64,000 bases of DNA, taken from Mycobacterium sp. 141. GTDB taxonomy: Bacteria; Actinomycetota; Actinomycetes; Mycobacteriales; Mycobacteriaceae. Location of the stretch: NCBI RefSeq assembly GCF_000382405.1, contig NZ_KB908267.1, positions 1-64,000 on the forward strand. The letters are read 5' to 3'. Under the pieces are notes generated by a model. It ran no database searches. It was not told the origin of the DNA and saw only the letters and a program-made list of their open reading frames with translations. Both the position numbers and the translations under genes were made by a program. Shown here piece after piece: positions 1 through 8,247 of the stretch; within the stretch, counting starts at the first letter, position 1; every line of letters begins with the position of its first letter.

Positions 1-67
1 GTGGTGTGCGACGTAGTCTGGGTTTCCGTTGTTTGGGTTGGTGGTGTGGATGGAAGGTGTTGGCAGG

Positions 68-817
68 GTGAAGGTGACGGTGTTGGGGGCGAGTGGTCTT
101 ATCGGGAGTCTGTTGGTTGATCTTTTGGTTCGGGAAGGCGAGGAGGTGGTGGGGGCGTCGCGGCGCTCGGGGGTGGATGTGTGTAGTGGGGTGGGGGTGG
201 CCAAGGCGGTGGCTGGTGCGCAGGTTTTGGTGGATGTGACGAATGCGTCGTCTTTTGATGATGAGGAGGTGATGGATTTTTTTGTGTCCTCGACCAGGAA
301 TGTGGTGGCGGCGGCGCGGGCGGCGGGGGTGGGTCATTATGTGGTGTTGTCGGTGGTGGGGGCTGATGGTTTGCCGGATAGTGGGTATTTGCGGGCGAAG
401 GTGGCTCAGGAGCGGATTGTTGTGGGTTCGGGGTTGCCGTTCACGATTGTGCGGGCGACGCAGTTTGGGGAGTTCGCGGGGGTGATTGTGGAGTCGATGG
501 TGGTGGAGTCTGATGCTGATGAGGATGGTGAGCATGATGTGCGGGTGCCGGATGCGTTGATTCAGCCGATTGCTGCTGATGAGGTGGCGGCGTTTTTGGC
601 GGAGGTGGCGATTTCGTCGCCGCGTAATCATGTGGTTGATATTGGGGGGCCGGAGAAGATTTCGTTTGCTCGGTTGGCTCGGGAGGTGTTGGCTGTGCGG
701 CATGATGATCAGCGGGTGGTGGTGGATCGGCAGGCGCGGTATTTTGGTGCGGCGTTGAAGAAGGACAGTTTGGTGACTGGGCCGGGAGCGATGATCGCCT
801 CGATCCCCTTCTGCTAA
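68..817 (+). CDS. NAD(P)-binding Rossmann-fold (NmrA/SDR-like) protein, odd C-terminus
   Basis: Encodes about 249 residues. The N-terminus KVTVLGASGLIG is the glycine-rich dinucleotide loop of atypical SDR/NmrA-like proteins, so it probably binds NAD(P)H; the substrate is unknown. GTG at 68 is preferred because GGAAGG lies 10 bases upstream and the Rossmann strand starts there; ATG at 50 is the alternative. Third codon positions are almost all G or T (C in roughly 5 percent by eye), quite unlike every other gene here. The bias already covers bases 1-67 and stops near 785, where the protein ends abruptly in an Ile/Pro/Phe/Cys tail instead of the Trp-containing helix usual in these proteins. 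The tail is probably a recombination or truncation product. Family call fairly sure, function unknown. Confidence 0.75.
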   Translation: MKVTVLGASGLIGSLLVDLLVREGEEVVGASRRSGVDVCSGVGVAKAVAGAQVLVDVTNASSFDDEEVMDFFVSSTRNVVAAARAAGVGHYVVLSVVGADGLPDSGYLRAKVAQERIVVGSGLPFTIVRATQFGEFAGVIVESMVVESDADEDGEHDVRVPDALIQPIAADEVAAFLAEVAISSPRNHVVDIGGPEKISFARLAREVLAVRHDDQRVVVDRQARYFGAALKKDSLVTGPGAMIASIPFC

Positions 818-839
818 CCAGCCATTCCCCGGATCCGCT

Positions 840-2429
840 GTGTTTCAACAGTATTCGCCGGTGGCGTCACGCGAAAGGATGATCAGCTACTCCCCGGCGG
901 GGTCAGGGTCGCGCGTCATCCGCGTCTGCGCCGTTGGAACCGTTTTACTCAGCCTGACGGCGATCCCTTCGTGCGGACAAACGCCGCCGCCGGCTGCGAC
1001 CAAGGCGTCGGCAAGCGCAGCACCGACGACCACCGTGGCCACGACCACCATGGCCACAAACACTGCACCCCCGGTAGTTCCCGAGGGTGATTTCACACCT
1101 GTCACCCAGCTCGTGAACGCTGCGATCGCAGCACATCGCCTGCCCGGTGCGGTAGTCCAGATCGGACACGGCGGCAACGTGGTGTTCCGTCAGGCGTTCG
1201 GCTTCCGCAAACTGCCCGACGAGCCAGGGCTCGACGGCGAACCCGCGCCGGCCGAAGCAATGACCGAGGATACGATCTTCGACCTGGCTTCGTTGACGAA
1301 GAGCCTCGCGACCACTGTCGCCGTCCTCCAACTCTACGAACAGGGCCGCATCCAGATCGACGATTCCGTGCAGAAGTACCTGCCCGAGTTCAACCCGGCG
1401 AATGACCCGCGGCGCGCCAAGGTGACGCTGCGCATGCTGCTCACGCATACGTCAGGCATCGCCGGGGATTTGAGCCTGGACGGGCCATGGGGGCTGGACC
1501 GGGCCGACAAAGTCCAAGGCATTCACCGTGCGCTCGCCGCATGGGTGGTGTTCGATCCCGGAAAACTCTTCCACTACTGCGATATCAACTTCATCATCCT
1601 CGGCGCACTGGTCGAGAAGATCACCGGCGAAGCATTGGACGCTTATGTGCCCGACAACGTTTTTGCGCCACTGAGCATGTCGGACACCCGCTACCTTCCC
1701 GCGGACAAAGCGTGTGGACCGCACCAGATTCGCGGTACGGCAATCGCTTTCGATAAGAAGGCGCGTGCGGAAGGACCGTGCCCGGCAGACTCGTGGAGTA
1801 CCGATCTCCTGGCGCGCATCGCACCGACCGCGCACGACGGCGACACTCCGGGTCTCAACCCCGACTATGGCCACCTGCTTCGTGGCACCGTCCATGACCC
1901 GACGGCGCGCCGCATGGGTGGGGTGGCAGGAAGTGCCGGGGTGTTCTCCACAGCGCAAGATGTCGGCAGGTATGCGCAGGCGCTGCTTGACGGCCTCGCC
2001 GGACGCCCAAGCCCGTTTCCGCTGAAACAATCGACCCTGGAATTGATGACGACACCGCAGCAGCCCGGGCATAACCCCGCGCAACTGAAGGCTGCCAATC
2101 AGGCCACTCGGCAAGCCATCGAAAAGAGCCCCAACACAAGGGATCCCCTGCTCGCTCCGAATTATCCGGCGATAGCCGGCCAAGACCTCCGCGGCTTCGG
2201 CTGGGACATCGATACAGAACAATCCCGGCCGCGCGGAATGATCTTTCCCATCGGCAGCTTCGGTCACACCGGCTTCACCGGCGTGACGCTGTGGATGGAC
2301 CCGGGGTCAGATACCTACGTCATCGTCCTGGCGAACGTGATCCATCAGCCCGGCGGTCCTCCCGTCGTAGGACTGAGCGGTGACATTGCCACCGAGACCG
2401 CCAGAGCCCTGCATCTCTACAACGAATAG
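840..2429 (+). CDS. Serine beta-lactamase-like lipoprotein (PBP4*/class C fold)
   Basis: A 529-residue putative lipoprotein of the beta-lactamase/D-Ala-D-Ala carboxypeptidase (serine hydrolase) family. It has an N-terminal hydrophobic segment ending in a lipobox (A-I-P-S-C, Cys about 45), then a Thr/Ala/Pro-rich linker typical of surface-tethered mycobacterial lipoproteins. The catalytic SxxK is SLTK at about 151-154, the second motif is Y-C-D in FHYCDINF, and the third is HTG in the C-terminal GHTGFTG. Role is probably cell-wall or ester hydrolysis outside the membrane; substrate unknown. GTG 840 is the longest start; ATG at 879 gives a more normal signal peptide but a poorly spaced Shine-Dalgarno. 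The DUF1906 gene follows 48 bases downstream on the same strand. Confidence 0.85.
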   Translation: MFQQYSPVASRERMISYSPAGSGSRVIRVCAVGTVLLSLTAIPSCGQTPPPAATKASASAAPTTTVATTTMATNTAPPVVPEGDFTPVTQLVNAAIAAHRLPGAVVQIGHGGNVVFRQAFGFRKLPDEPGLDGEPAPAEAMTEDTIFDLASLTKSLATTVAVLQLYEQGRIQIDDSVQKYLPEFNPANDPRRAKVTLRMLLTHTSGIAGDLSLDGPWGLDRADKVQGIHRALAAWVVFDPGKLFHYCDINFIILGALVEKITGEALDAYVPDNVFAPLSMSDTRYLPADKACGPHQIRGTAIAFDKKARAEGPCPADSWSTDLLARIAPTAHDGDTPGLNPDYGHLLRGTVHDPTARRMGGVAGSAGVFSTAQDVGRYAQALLDGLAGRPSPFPLKQSTLELMTTPQQPGHNPAQLKAANQATRQAIEKSPNTRDPLLAPNYPAIAGQDLRGFGWDIDTEQSRPRGMIFPIGSFGHTGFTGVTLWMDPGSDTYVIVLANVIHQPGGPPVVGLSGDIATETARALHLYNE

Positions 2430-2477
2430 CCGGCCACACCAGATGCCACGCCGAATTTCAGCGGCTACGCTACGGGC

Positions 2478-3257
2478 GTGGTGCGATCCGCTTCACGACG
2501 CGAAGTCCTCAGGTACGCCGTGCTGTTCGCACCGGCGTTGGCCGTCCCAGGCGCGCTGGCGGCGACAACGGCTACACAGCGGGCATCGGCAGACGGCCTG
2601 CAACTAATCGATTTTGCCGACCGGTTGGTCCAGCCCGAGCAGATCAAGTCCGCAGGCTTCGGTGGGGCACTGGTCTACGTCTCCGAATTGCGGCCGGGTG
2701 CCACGTTCGACTTCAAACCGGTCACGCGTGACTATGCCGACGGCCTGCGAGCGGCAGGCCTGCAGATCGTCAGCTGCTACCAGTTCGGCAAGCCTGGGTG
2801 GCCAACACCATCGGATTTCACCCGCGGCTACGACGGGGGTGTGGCCGACGCCCAGACGGCGTTGGGCCTGCACACCGCGGCCGGCGGCCCCGCGTCGGCA
2901 CCGATCTTTTTCAGCGTCGACGAGGATATCGACGCCGAAACGTGGAAAGCCCAGGCAGTCCAATGGTTTCGGGGAATCAACTCGGTCCTGGGGATACTTC
3001 GCACCGGAATCTACGGTGGCCGTCGCCAATGCGGCTGGGCGATCGCCGACGGTGTCATCGGATCTTCGACCAGCCCGGGCTATCGGTGGGCTTGGCAGAC
3101 CAAAGCGTGGTCACGCGGCGAGCGCGAGCCGGCCGCTGTGCTCTTCCAGCGGGAGGTCGTCACCGCGTCCGCCCCTGGGTTCGTGATCGACGGCGTACAC
3201 GTCGACGTGAACGACGTTCTGGCAGCCGATTTCGGCCAATGGGATCTCGCGCGATAA
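2478..3257 (+). CDS. Tat-exported DUF1906 (Rv2525c-like) glycoside hydrolase-like protein
   Basis: A 259-residue protein resembling M. tuberculosis Rv2525c. The N-terminus has a twin-arginine signal (SRREVL followed by a hydrophobic stretch and an Ala-rich cleavage region). The mature domain is DUF1906, a TIM-barrel glycoside hydrolase-like fold, with conserved blocks IVSCYQFGK, the FSVDEDID acidic strand and VHVDVNDVL near the end. It presumably acts in the periplasm or cell wall; Rv2525c has been linked to envelope properties but its substrate is not established. GTG at 2478 or 2481 are both possible starts. It follows the beta-lactamase-like lipoprotein gene, consistent with an envelope pair. 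Confidence 0.85.
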   Translation: MVRSASRREVLRYAVLFAPALAVPGALAATTATQRASADGLQLIDFADRLVQPEQIKSAGFGGALVYVSELRPGATFDFKPVTRDYADGLRAAGLQIVSCYQFGKPGWPTPSDFTRGYDGGVADAQTALGLHTAAGGPASAPIFFSVDEDIDAETWKAQAVQWFRGINSVLGILRTGIYGGRRQCGWAIADGVIGSSTSPGYRWAWQTKAWSRGEREPAAVLFQREVVTASAPGFVIDGVHVDVNDVLAADFGQWDLAR

Positions 3258-3268
3258 CAGTTCGTCGG

Positions 3269-4297
3269 TCAGCGGAAGCGGATGTCCATCGTCGCCAGAC
3301 CGAAGATCTTGCGTCCATCGGACTTCGCGGCGACGATGACGACGCCGGTGCGGGTCTCTGGGTCCAGTGCCTTGATCCGGCCGCTGAACTCGATGTCGGC
3401 GCCTTCTTTGGCCGAGACGATCGCAGGCTGCGACAGACGCACCGCATAACGGGTCACCGCCCCGGGGTCGCCCGACCAGGTGGAGACGAAACCCGCCCCC
3501 AAGCCCATGGTGAGCATGCCGTGGGCGATCACGTCGGGCAGCCCGGCAAGCTTGGCGATGTCCTCATCCCAGTGGATCGGGTTGGCGTCACCTGCCACGC
3601 CGGCATAGTTCACCAGATCGCCGCGGGATAGCCGGGTGTGATGTACGCCCAGCTCGTCACCCACCTTCACGTCATCGAAGGACGGCGTCCCCGGGGTGCG
3701 CGTCGTGCCTCCGTCGGCAATCCGCAGCTCACCCTCGGGCCGAACCGTCTTCTCATAATCGGCGTCGGATGCGCCGATTCCGGAAAAGTCCACGTCGTGC
3801 ATCATCGCGTTCTGCACAGCCGCCATGGTTCCGGGATTGATGTCCTCGGCCGTGACGCCGACGACGGTGGTGTGCAGCGTGTGCACACGCTCGCCGGCAG
3901 TGTCGGTGAAGGTGTTGGTGACGGTGATGAGGTCTCGGCCGGCGACGTGGCGCACGGATGTCAGCTCGACGTCGATTTCCAGCTCGTCTCCGGCCACGAT
4001 CGGGCGGTGCTGCTCGAAGACTTCTTCGGTCTGCAGATAGGTGTCGTAGCCGACGACCACCGATTCGAACATGCGCCGATTGCAGGCCATGGCGGGGGTC
4101 GACGTGAATGTCAGCGGTGCGACCAGGCCTGAATAGCCCAACTCAGCAGCGGCGGCGACGTCCCAGTGCGCAGGGTGGTAGTCCTGCACGGCACGGGCGT
4201 ACTCGCGCACCTTCTCGCGGCCCACCAGGTAGGGGCCGTCCGCCCGGTAGTAATGGCCGACCCGGGATTCGAGCGTCGATGTCTCTGCTGCGGTCAT
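3269..4297 (-). CDS. Fused HadA/HadB-like MaoC dehydratase (two hot-dog domains)
   Basis: Encodes 342 residues from ATG 4297 (MTAAETSTLE). Two hot-dog domains are visible: residues ~1-150 resemble the MaoC N-terminal/HadA type, and ~190-340 carry the hydratase 2 signature YAGVAGDANPIHWDEDIA with its catalytic Asp and His. Such proteins hydrate or dehydrate (3R)-hydroxyacyl-ACP/CoA; the two-domain fusion resembles the HadA/HadB fusion annotated in saprophytic mycobacteria, probably serving FAS-II or a related acyl pathway in the cytoplasm. The M. tuberculosis HadA and HadB are separate subunits. No operon partner: both neighbours are convergent or divergent. Confidence 0.85.
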   Translation of the reverse strand: MTAAETSTLESRVGHYYRADGPYLVGREKVREYARAVQDYHPAHWDVAAAAELGYSGLVAPLTFTSTPAMACNRRMFESVVVGYDTYLQTEEVFEQHRPIVAGDELEIDVELTSVRHVAGRDLITVTNTFTDTAGERVHTLHTTVVGVTAEDINPGTMAAVQNAMMHDVDFSGIGASDADYEKTVRPEGELRIADGGTTRTPGTPSFDDVKVGDELGVHHTRLSRGDLVNYAGVAGDANPIHWDEDIAKLAGLPDVIAHGMLTMGLGAGFVSTWSGDPGAVTRYAVRLSQPAIVSAKEGADIEFSGRIKALDPETRTGVVIVAAKSDGRKIFGLATMDIRFR

Positions 4298-4416
4298 GAA
4301 TCTGCTCAACTTTTCTATCGGCTTGTACGCTGAGGCCGACCACAGCACACTAACGTGCGGGCTGGCGGCGATATACGCCGACGCACGTCACGCGGCATGC
4401 GGGCAGTAGGTTTGGG

Positions 4417-5196
4417 ATGGTGTGGCTGAACGACTGGTGGCAGCACGACGTCGTCAATGGGTACAAGGGGCCGTTGCTTCTGAGCTTCGTGGCGTTCGTC
4501 GTGACTTTTCTTGCTACCCGCACGATCACGCGCTTGATCCGGGCGGGCAAGGGGCCCTTCCATAACATCAGCAGCGGTGGCGTACACATGCATCACTCGA
4601 CGCCCGGCGTGCTGCTGCTCATTCTGGGAGCGTTCATGGGTGTCGGCTCGCCGCCACTGTCGGCGTGGACCTATGTGTCGGGAGTGTTGGTCGGCGTCGG
4701 TGCATCGCTCGTGCTTGACGAATTCGCGATGATCTTCCGGCTCCAAGACGTGTACTGGTCGCAGGAGGGCCAGCTGTCGGTGAACATCGTCACGCTCGCG
4801 GCGGCATGCATCGGGCTGGCGGCGGTCGGAGTGTCTCCGGTCAATATGCATGACGTGCCGGGACCGCTCAACGCCGTGCGGATGGGCGCGGTCGCGTTTC
4901 TGGTGTTCCACTTCAGCGTGGTCGCCGTCACCGCGCTGAAAGGCAAATACCCGACTGCGCTGATCGGCCTGTTTGTCTCGCCGGTCGCGTGGGTGGCCGC
5001 CATCCGGCTGGCGCGCCCCACATCGCCATGGGCGCGCTGGCGCTACGAGCCGACCAAGCTCGCGCACGCCCAACGGCGCGCTGCTGAGTTCGACCGGCGC
5101 TGGGCGCCGGTACGTCGACATTGGGACGACTTCATCGGTGGCACACCGACATCAGAGCACGCACAACAGCTGAAGCCACCTGAAGCTCCTGCCTAA
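4417..5196 (+). CDS. Conserved integral membrane protein
   Basis: A 259-residue protein with about six predicted transmembrane segments (around 20-37, 63-80, 85-103, 124-142, 153-172, 178-196) and a basic cytoplasmic tail. A His-rich loop with HMHHSTPG follows the first helix, and an acidic LDEFAMIF follows the third; these could bind metal but that is inference. I do not recognise a characterised family; similar proteins occur across actinobacteria. It is divergent from the dehydratase gene and overlaps the converging downstream gene by four bases at its stop. Confidence 0.75.
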   Translation: MVWLNDWWQHDVVNGYKGPLLLSFVAFVVTFLATRTITRLIRAGKGPFHNISSGGVHMHHSTPGVLLLILGAFMGVGSPPLSAWTYVSGVLVGVGASLVLDEFAMIFRLQDVYWSQEGQLSVNIVTLAAACIGLAAVGVSPVNMHDVPGPLNAVRMGAVAFLVFHFSVVAVTALKGKYPTALIGLFVSPVAWVAAIRLARPTSPWARWRYEPTKLAHAQRRAAEFDRRWAPVRRHWDDFIGGTPTSEHAQQLKPPEAPA

Positions 5197-6044
5197 CGAG
5201 GTGTATTTCTGCCCGATTCGGACGGCGCCATCACAGCCTCGGGCTGACCGGTGTGCCCGCCGCCATCGCAGGGGGTTGCCGGCGACTCCGCCGCCTTTTC
5301 AGTTGCATCGGAGTGTGGATCTCGCTTGAGCCTGCGCAGGAACCATCCCACGCCTGCCACCGCCGTGGTGACGATTGCCGACCATGTTGCCCAGCTGTGA
5401 AAGATCTGCCAGACGGTGTAGCTGAATGTGCGCTTCACGTGAATCCGCAACGGAATATCGGTGTTCAAGGATCCACCTCCGTCGAGCGGAACCTGCACGT
5501 GAGCGGTCAAGACGAGCTGATCGATCGGCCTCTTCGGGGTAACCTGCCAACTCCACAGCAAGGCGATATCACGGTCTGTGGAGGCGTTACGCGCAACACT
5601 GGGCGTAACGATCGCATCGTCCGGACTCGCCGAGAGTTCCGCGGTTGTGGTCGGACCGACTCGAACCGTGCCGGCCGGTGACGCAGTCGTACCCGGCAGC
5701 ACCTCGCTGACACTCTCATTCAGTTCAGGGGTGTCGCCAATGGTCAGACCGATGACGTCCGTTTGTTCCACGGCCAGCTCGTCAGGCCGGTGCCACTCTG
5801 CCTTCGCGGCAATGAGATCAGCCTGCTGTTGGTGAATCCGGCCCCAGTCGATCGAGCGTCGCGGATCATCGGGCTCTACCCGCGCGGTCGGGCCAACAGT
5901 TTTCATCGGTGACGCCACAGTCTGCGATGACGGGACAGACGCCTCGGTACCGCACGCACACGCGAACAACACAAGGCCCGAACAGATCACTACCCGGAGC
6001 ATCCCGCTCCGCGTACTCGAGCCTGGCTGATGTAGCGGGATCAT
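5193..6044 (-). CDS. Putative lipoprotein with C-terminal membrane anchor
   Basis: 283 residues, not recognised. The N-terminus has a hydrophobic stretch ending in a lipobox-like L-F-A-C (Cys about 29). The central ~180 residues look extracytoplasmic, with beta-rich sequence. A single hydrophobic segment follows (SAIVTTAVAGVGWF, about 230-245), then a short Arg/Lys-rich cytoplasmic tail. ATG 6002 is an alternative start but leaves a very short signal region. It converges on the membrane protein at 4417-5196 with a four-base overlap and is divergent from the L,D-transpeptidase, suggesting an envelope role, but no function can be assigned. Confidence 0.7.
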   Translation of the reverse strand: MIPLHQPGSSTRSGMLRVVICSGLVLFACACGTEASVPSSQTVASPMKTVGPTARVEPDDPRRSIDWGRIHQQQADLIAAKAEWHRPDELAVEQTDVIGLTIGDTPELNESVSEVLPGTTASPAGTVRVGPTTTAELSASPDDAIVTPSVARNASTDRDIALLWSWQVTPKRPIDQLVLTAHVQVPLDGGGSLNTDIPLRIHVKRTFSYTVWQIFHSWATWSAIVTTAVAGVGWFLRRLKRDPHSDATEKAAESPATPCDGGGHTGQPEAVMAPSESGRNTPR

Positions 6045-6229
6045 GCCTCAGAATGCCCACGAGCAGGTCACCAAGGCACGAGTAGCCGACTACTCGAATT
6101 CCAGGTGACGTGGCCGAACTGTGACGAAGTCTTGATCGAATCACCAACGCGCCAACATGTTCGAGGTCAGAACTACCCATACCATGACGAGGTTCAACAC
6201 CAAGCGGTCATCATCAAGGGGTCAGACTG

Positions 6230-7027
6230 ATGCGGGCGGTAATTCATTGTGTTCTCGCGTTGGCCGTAATAGCCATGGTCCTATTGGGCGGTACGGCGAA
6301 CGTCGATACCGCTGCACTGCGTCTGCCGCTGAGTTCGGACATCGAATCAATTCTGCCCAGCGGAACTGTAGCCGTGGGTGTGGCACACCCGGTGATGGTG
6401 ACATTCCATCGGCCGGTCGTCAGCCGGGACGCCGCTCAGCGCGCCATTGCACTCACGTCGTCGCCCGCGCGGACCGGTAGGTTCGAGTGGCTCGATGACA
6501 AAGTCGTGCAGTGGGTTCCCGACCAGTATTGGCCGGCGCACAGCACGATCAGCCTTTCGGTGGGTGGCATGCCGCTGGAATTCAAGACCGGACCGAAAGT
6601 CGTTGGAGTGGCCAGCATCTCGGAGCACACGTTCACCGTGACGATCGACGGTGAAACTCCGATCGACATGCCTGCCCCGCACCACCTGCCCCACTTCGGG
6701 GAACCGGGCGTGCTGCTGGCCTCGCTGGGGCGACCGGAGTATGCAACCCCTGTTGGCAACTACACGGTCCTGGGGAAAGACCGTTCTGTGACCATGGATT
6801 CCAGCAGTGTAGGCATACCCGTTGAAGCTCCTGACGGTTACCTCACCGAGGTGGAGTACGCAGTTCGCTTCACGCGCCGCGGGCTGTTCGTGCATTCGGC
6901 CCCGTGGGCCGTCGAGTCGATGGGCTTCGAGAATGTCAGCCACGGCTGCATCAGCCTGAGTCCGGCGGCCGCGGAATGGTATTTCAACACGGTCAACGTC
7001 GGTGATCCCATCATCGTTCAGGAATAG
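6230..7027 (+). CDS. L,D-transpeptidase (YkuD domain, LdtMt1-like)
   Basis: 265 residues. Signal/anchor segment at 1-25, an Ig-like domain around 40-125, then a YkuD catalytic domain. The active-site signature is HSAPW followed by NVSHGCISLS, with catalytic Cys about 240 and His/Ser beside it. Members form 3-3 cross-links between meso-diaminopimelate residues in peptidoglycan outside the membrane and are targets of carbapenems. The domain order and the WVPDQYWPAHS block resemble M. tuberculosis LdtA (LdtMt1, Rv0116c); relative to my recollection of that protein there is a short insertion before the YkuD core. Confidence 0.9.
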   Translation: MRAVIHCVLALAVIAMVLLGGTANVDTAALRLPLSSDIESILPSGTVAVGVAHPVMVTFHRPVVSRDAAQRAIALTSSPARTGRFEWLDDKVVQWVPDQYWPAHSTISLSVGGMPLEFKTGPKVVGVASISEHTFTVTIDGETPIDMPAPHHLPHFGEPGVLLASLGRPEYATPVGNYTVLGKDRSVTMDSSSVGIPVEAPDGYLTEVEYAVRFTRRGLFVHSAPWAVESMGFENVSHGCISLSPAAAEWYFNTVNVGDPIIVQE

Positions 7028-7112
7028 TCGATTGTGATCGCCTGCTACCGAACATAATTGGCTTGTCGAGCCGCACCCGCCGTGGGTCGTCCGCCGGCCT
7101 CGTGGCTCCGGA

Positions 7113-7589
7113 TCAGCCCTGGGGGCCAGGTTGAAGCGGGACGCCCGGCGTAGGCCCGTCGGCATCGGCGGGCCGGCTGGTCGGTGCCTCCTTGCCCGTG
7201 GCCGCCCCGGCCAGGTCCGTGACCGGAGCGCCTACAGGGCCGGCTGCCGCTGCGATGGGGGCACCCGCGGCCGCAGGCACCACGGGCACCGGTGGCGCCA
7301 GTAGAACCGGTGGCACACCAGCGGGCACCACAGGTACCGGTGGGATGCCTGCCGGTACGACCGGCACCGGTGGCGCCAACGGCGCAACGACACCCGAGGC
7401 CTCGACTGCCGCCGCGGCGCATGGCGCGCCTGCCACACCCGGTGCTGCAGTTCCTGCCGCCGCGTCGAGGCACTTGTATCCGCCCGTCTTGAGCGGAGTG
7501 GCCGCTGCGTTCGGGCTCAATACCGTGACGGCTACGCAGAAGCCAGTGCTGGCAACAACTTTGACCGCGACTCGAGCAAACCTCGTCAT
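7113..7589 (-). CDS. Secreted Ala/Pro/Val-rich low-complexity protein
   Basis: 158 residues. A Sec signal peptide (hydrophobic residues ~8-25, cleavage after AAA) is followed by a short Cys-containing segment and a low-complexity region with repeated PVPVVPAG units. Two cysteines (KCLDA and APCAAA) could form a disulfide. No enzymatic domain is visible. Proline-rich exported proteins of this type are common in mycobacterial envelopes. The repetitive DNA is GC-rich and its opposite-strand frames are shadows. Confidence 0.65.
   Translation of the reverse strand: MTRFARVAVKVVASTGFCVAVTVLSPNAAATPLKTGGYKCLDAAAGTAAPGVAGAPCAAAAVEASGVVAPLAPPVPVVPAGIPPVPVVPAGVPPVLLAPPVPVVPAAAGAPIAAAAGPVGAPVTDLAGAATGKEAPTSRPADADGPTPGVPLQPGPQG
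7290..7382. repeat. Degenerate tandem repeats encoding PVPVVPAG units
   Basis: Several imperfect copies of a GGCACCGGTGG-type core, spaced about 24-36 bases, underlie the Pro-Val repeats of the secreted protein on the minus strand. Slippage at such repeats would change protein length between strains. Confidence 0.6.
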
Positions 7590-7791
7590 CCCGACGCCCC
7601 CCTGATCGTGCTCTCAAATTACATTTGTGAGGAATTTGTGCAGCTGAACGGTAGAGCGGTCTGCAGGCGGCGTCCATACGTGTTGGTAATTAGTTGCGGG
7701 GTTGACATGTGCCCGAGGTGGCGCCGTGACCGCACCGATGCCGACCCGTCATCTCGACGACGGAGTGACGACGCGACTCGCGAAAACCCAG
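7590..7791. other. Intergenic region without recognisable gene
   Basis: About 200 bases between the start of the secreted Pro-rich gene and the end of nmtR. It presumably holds the promoter of the former (AT-rich stretch around 7610-7640). No convincing coding sequence or RNA was seen. Confidence 0.5.
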
Positions 7792-8154
7792 CTAACCGGC
7801 GTCGTTCGCGCGATCGGTCAGGCCGAGCCGCAGGTGTTCGCTGTGGTAGACGGCTTCGTCGAGAAGTTGGGCGACGTGGTTGTCGTAGAGGCTGTAGACG
7901 ATGCTGCGGCCGGTGCGGGTGCCGGCGACTAGACCGAGATTCCGCAGCAGTCGGAGTTGATGTGAGACCAGAGATTGCTCGAGGCCGATCGCGTCGGCCA
8001 GCTCCGTCACCGAGCGTGAGCCTTGGCGAAGTTCGGTCAGGATCATCAATCGACTCGGTGTCGCGAGCGCCTGCAGCGTCGTAGCGACCTGCGCGGCGGC
8101 ATCGGCGTCGAGCCGCCCGGCCGGGCGGTCACGCCCTTCGACGCCATGTCCCAT
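7792..8154 (-). CDS. nmtR: NmtR, ArsR/SmtB-family nickel/cobalt-sensing repressor
   Basis: 120 residues, the same length as M. tuberculosis NmtR (Rv3744) and very similar throughout. The winged helix (about 27-90) contains the recognition helix EQSLVSHQLRLL. The alpha-5 metal ligands are present: Asp91 and His93 (DNH) with His104 and His107 (YHSEH). The N-terminal Gly2-His3, reported to participate in nickel binding, is kept. His109 and His116 of the M. tuberculosis protein, as I recall it, are not conserved (Arg and Ala here). It represses the divergent P-type ATPase gene, releasing DNA on binding Ni(II) or Co(II); a 12-2-12 operator lies in the shared promoter. Confidence 0.93.
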   Translation of the reverse strand: MGHGVEGRDRPAGRLDADAAAQVATTLQALATPSRLMILTELRQGSRSVTELADAIGLEQSLVSHQLRLLRNLGLVAGTRTGRSIVYSLYDNHVAQLLDEAVYHSEHLRLGLTDRANDAG

Positions 8155-8174
8155 GCCCCCAGTCTACTAATGCA

Positions 8175-8200
8175 AACGAATGAAGACATGTTCATGTGTT
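8175..8200. promoter_or_regulatory. 12-2-12 ArsR/SmtB-type operator for NmtR
   Basis: Imperfect palindrome with 12-base arms AACGAATGAAGA and TGTTCATGTGTT separated by CA; nine of twelve positions pair. The 12-2-12 layout is standard for SmtB/CzrA/NmtR operators. It lies 20 bases upstream of nmtR and 47 bases upstream of ctpJ, so one site can control both. Confidence 0.8.
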
Positions 8201-8213
8201 CTGATATTGTGCG

Positions 8214-8228
8214 ATCAGTCGTACTGAT
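8214..8228. promoter_or_regulatory. Perfect inverted repeat in the ctpJ leader
   Basis: ATCAGT and ACTGAT arms around CGT, 20 bases before the ctpJ ATG and just ahead of its GGAGGTGA ribosome site. It could be part of the operator region or a small leader hairpin. Confidence 0.4.
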
Positions 8229-8247
8229 GAACGTGTGGAGGTGATTC

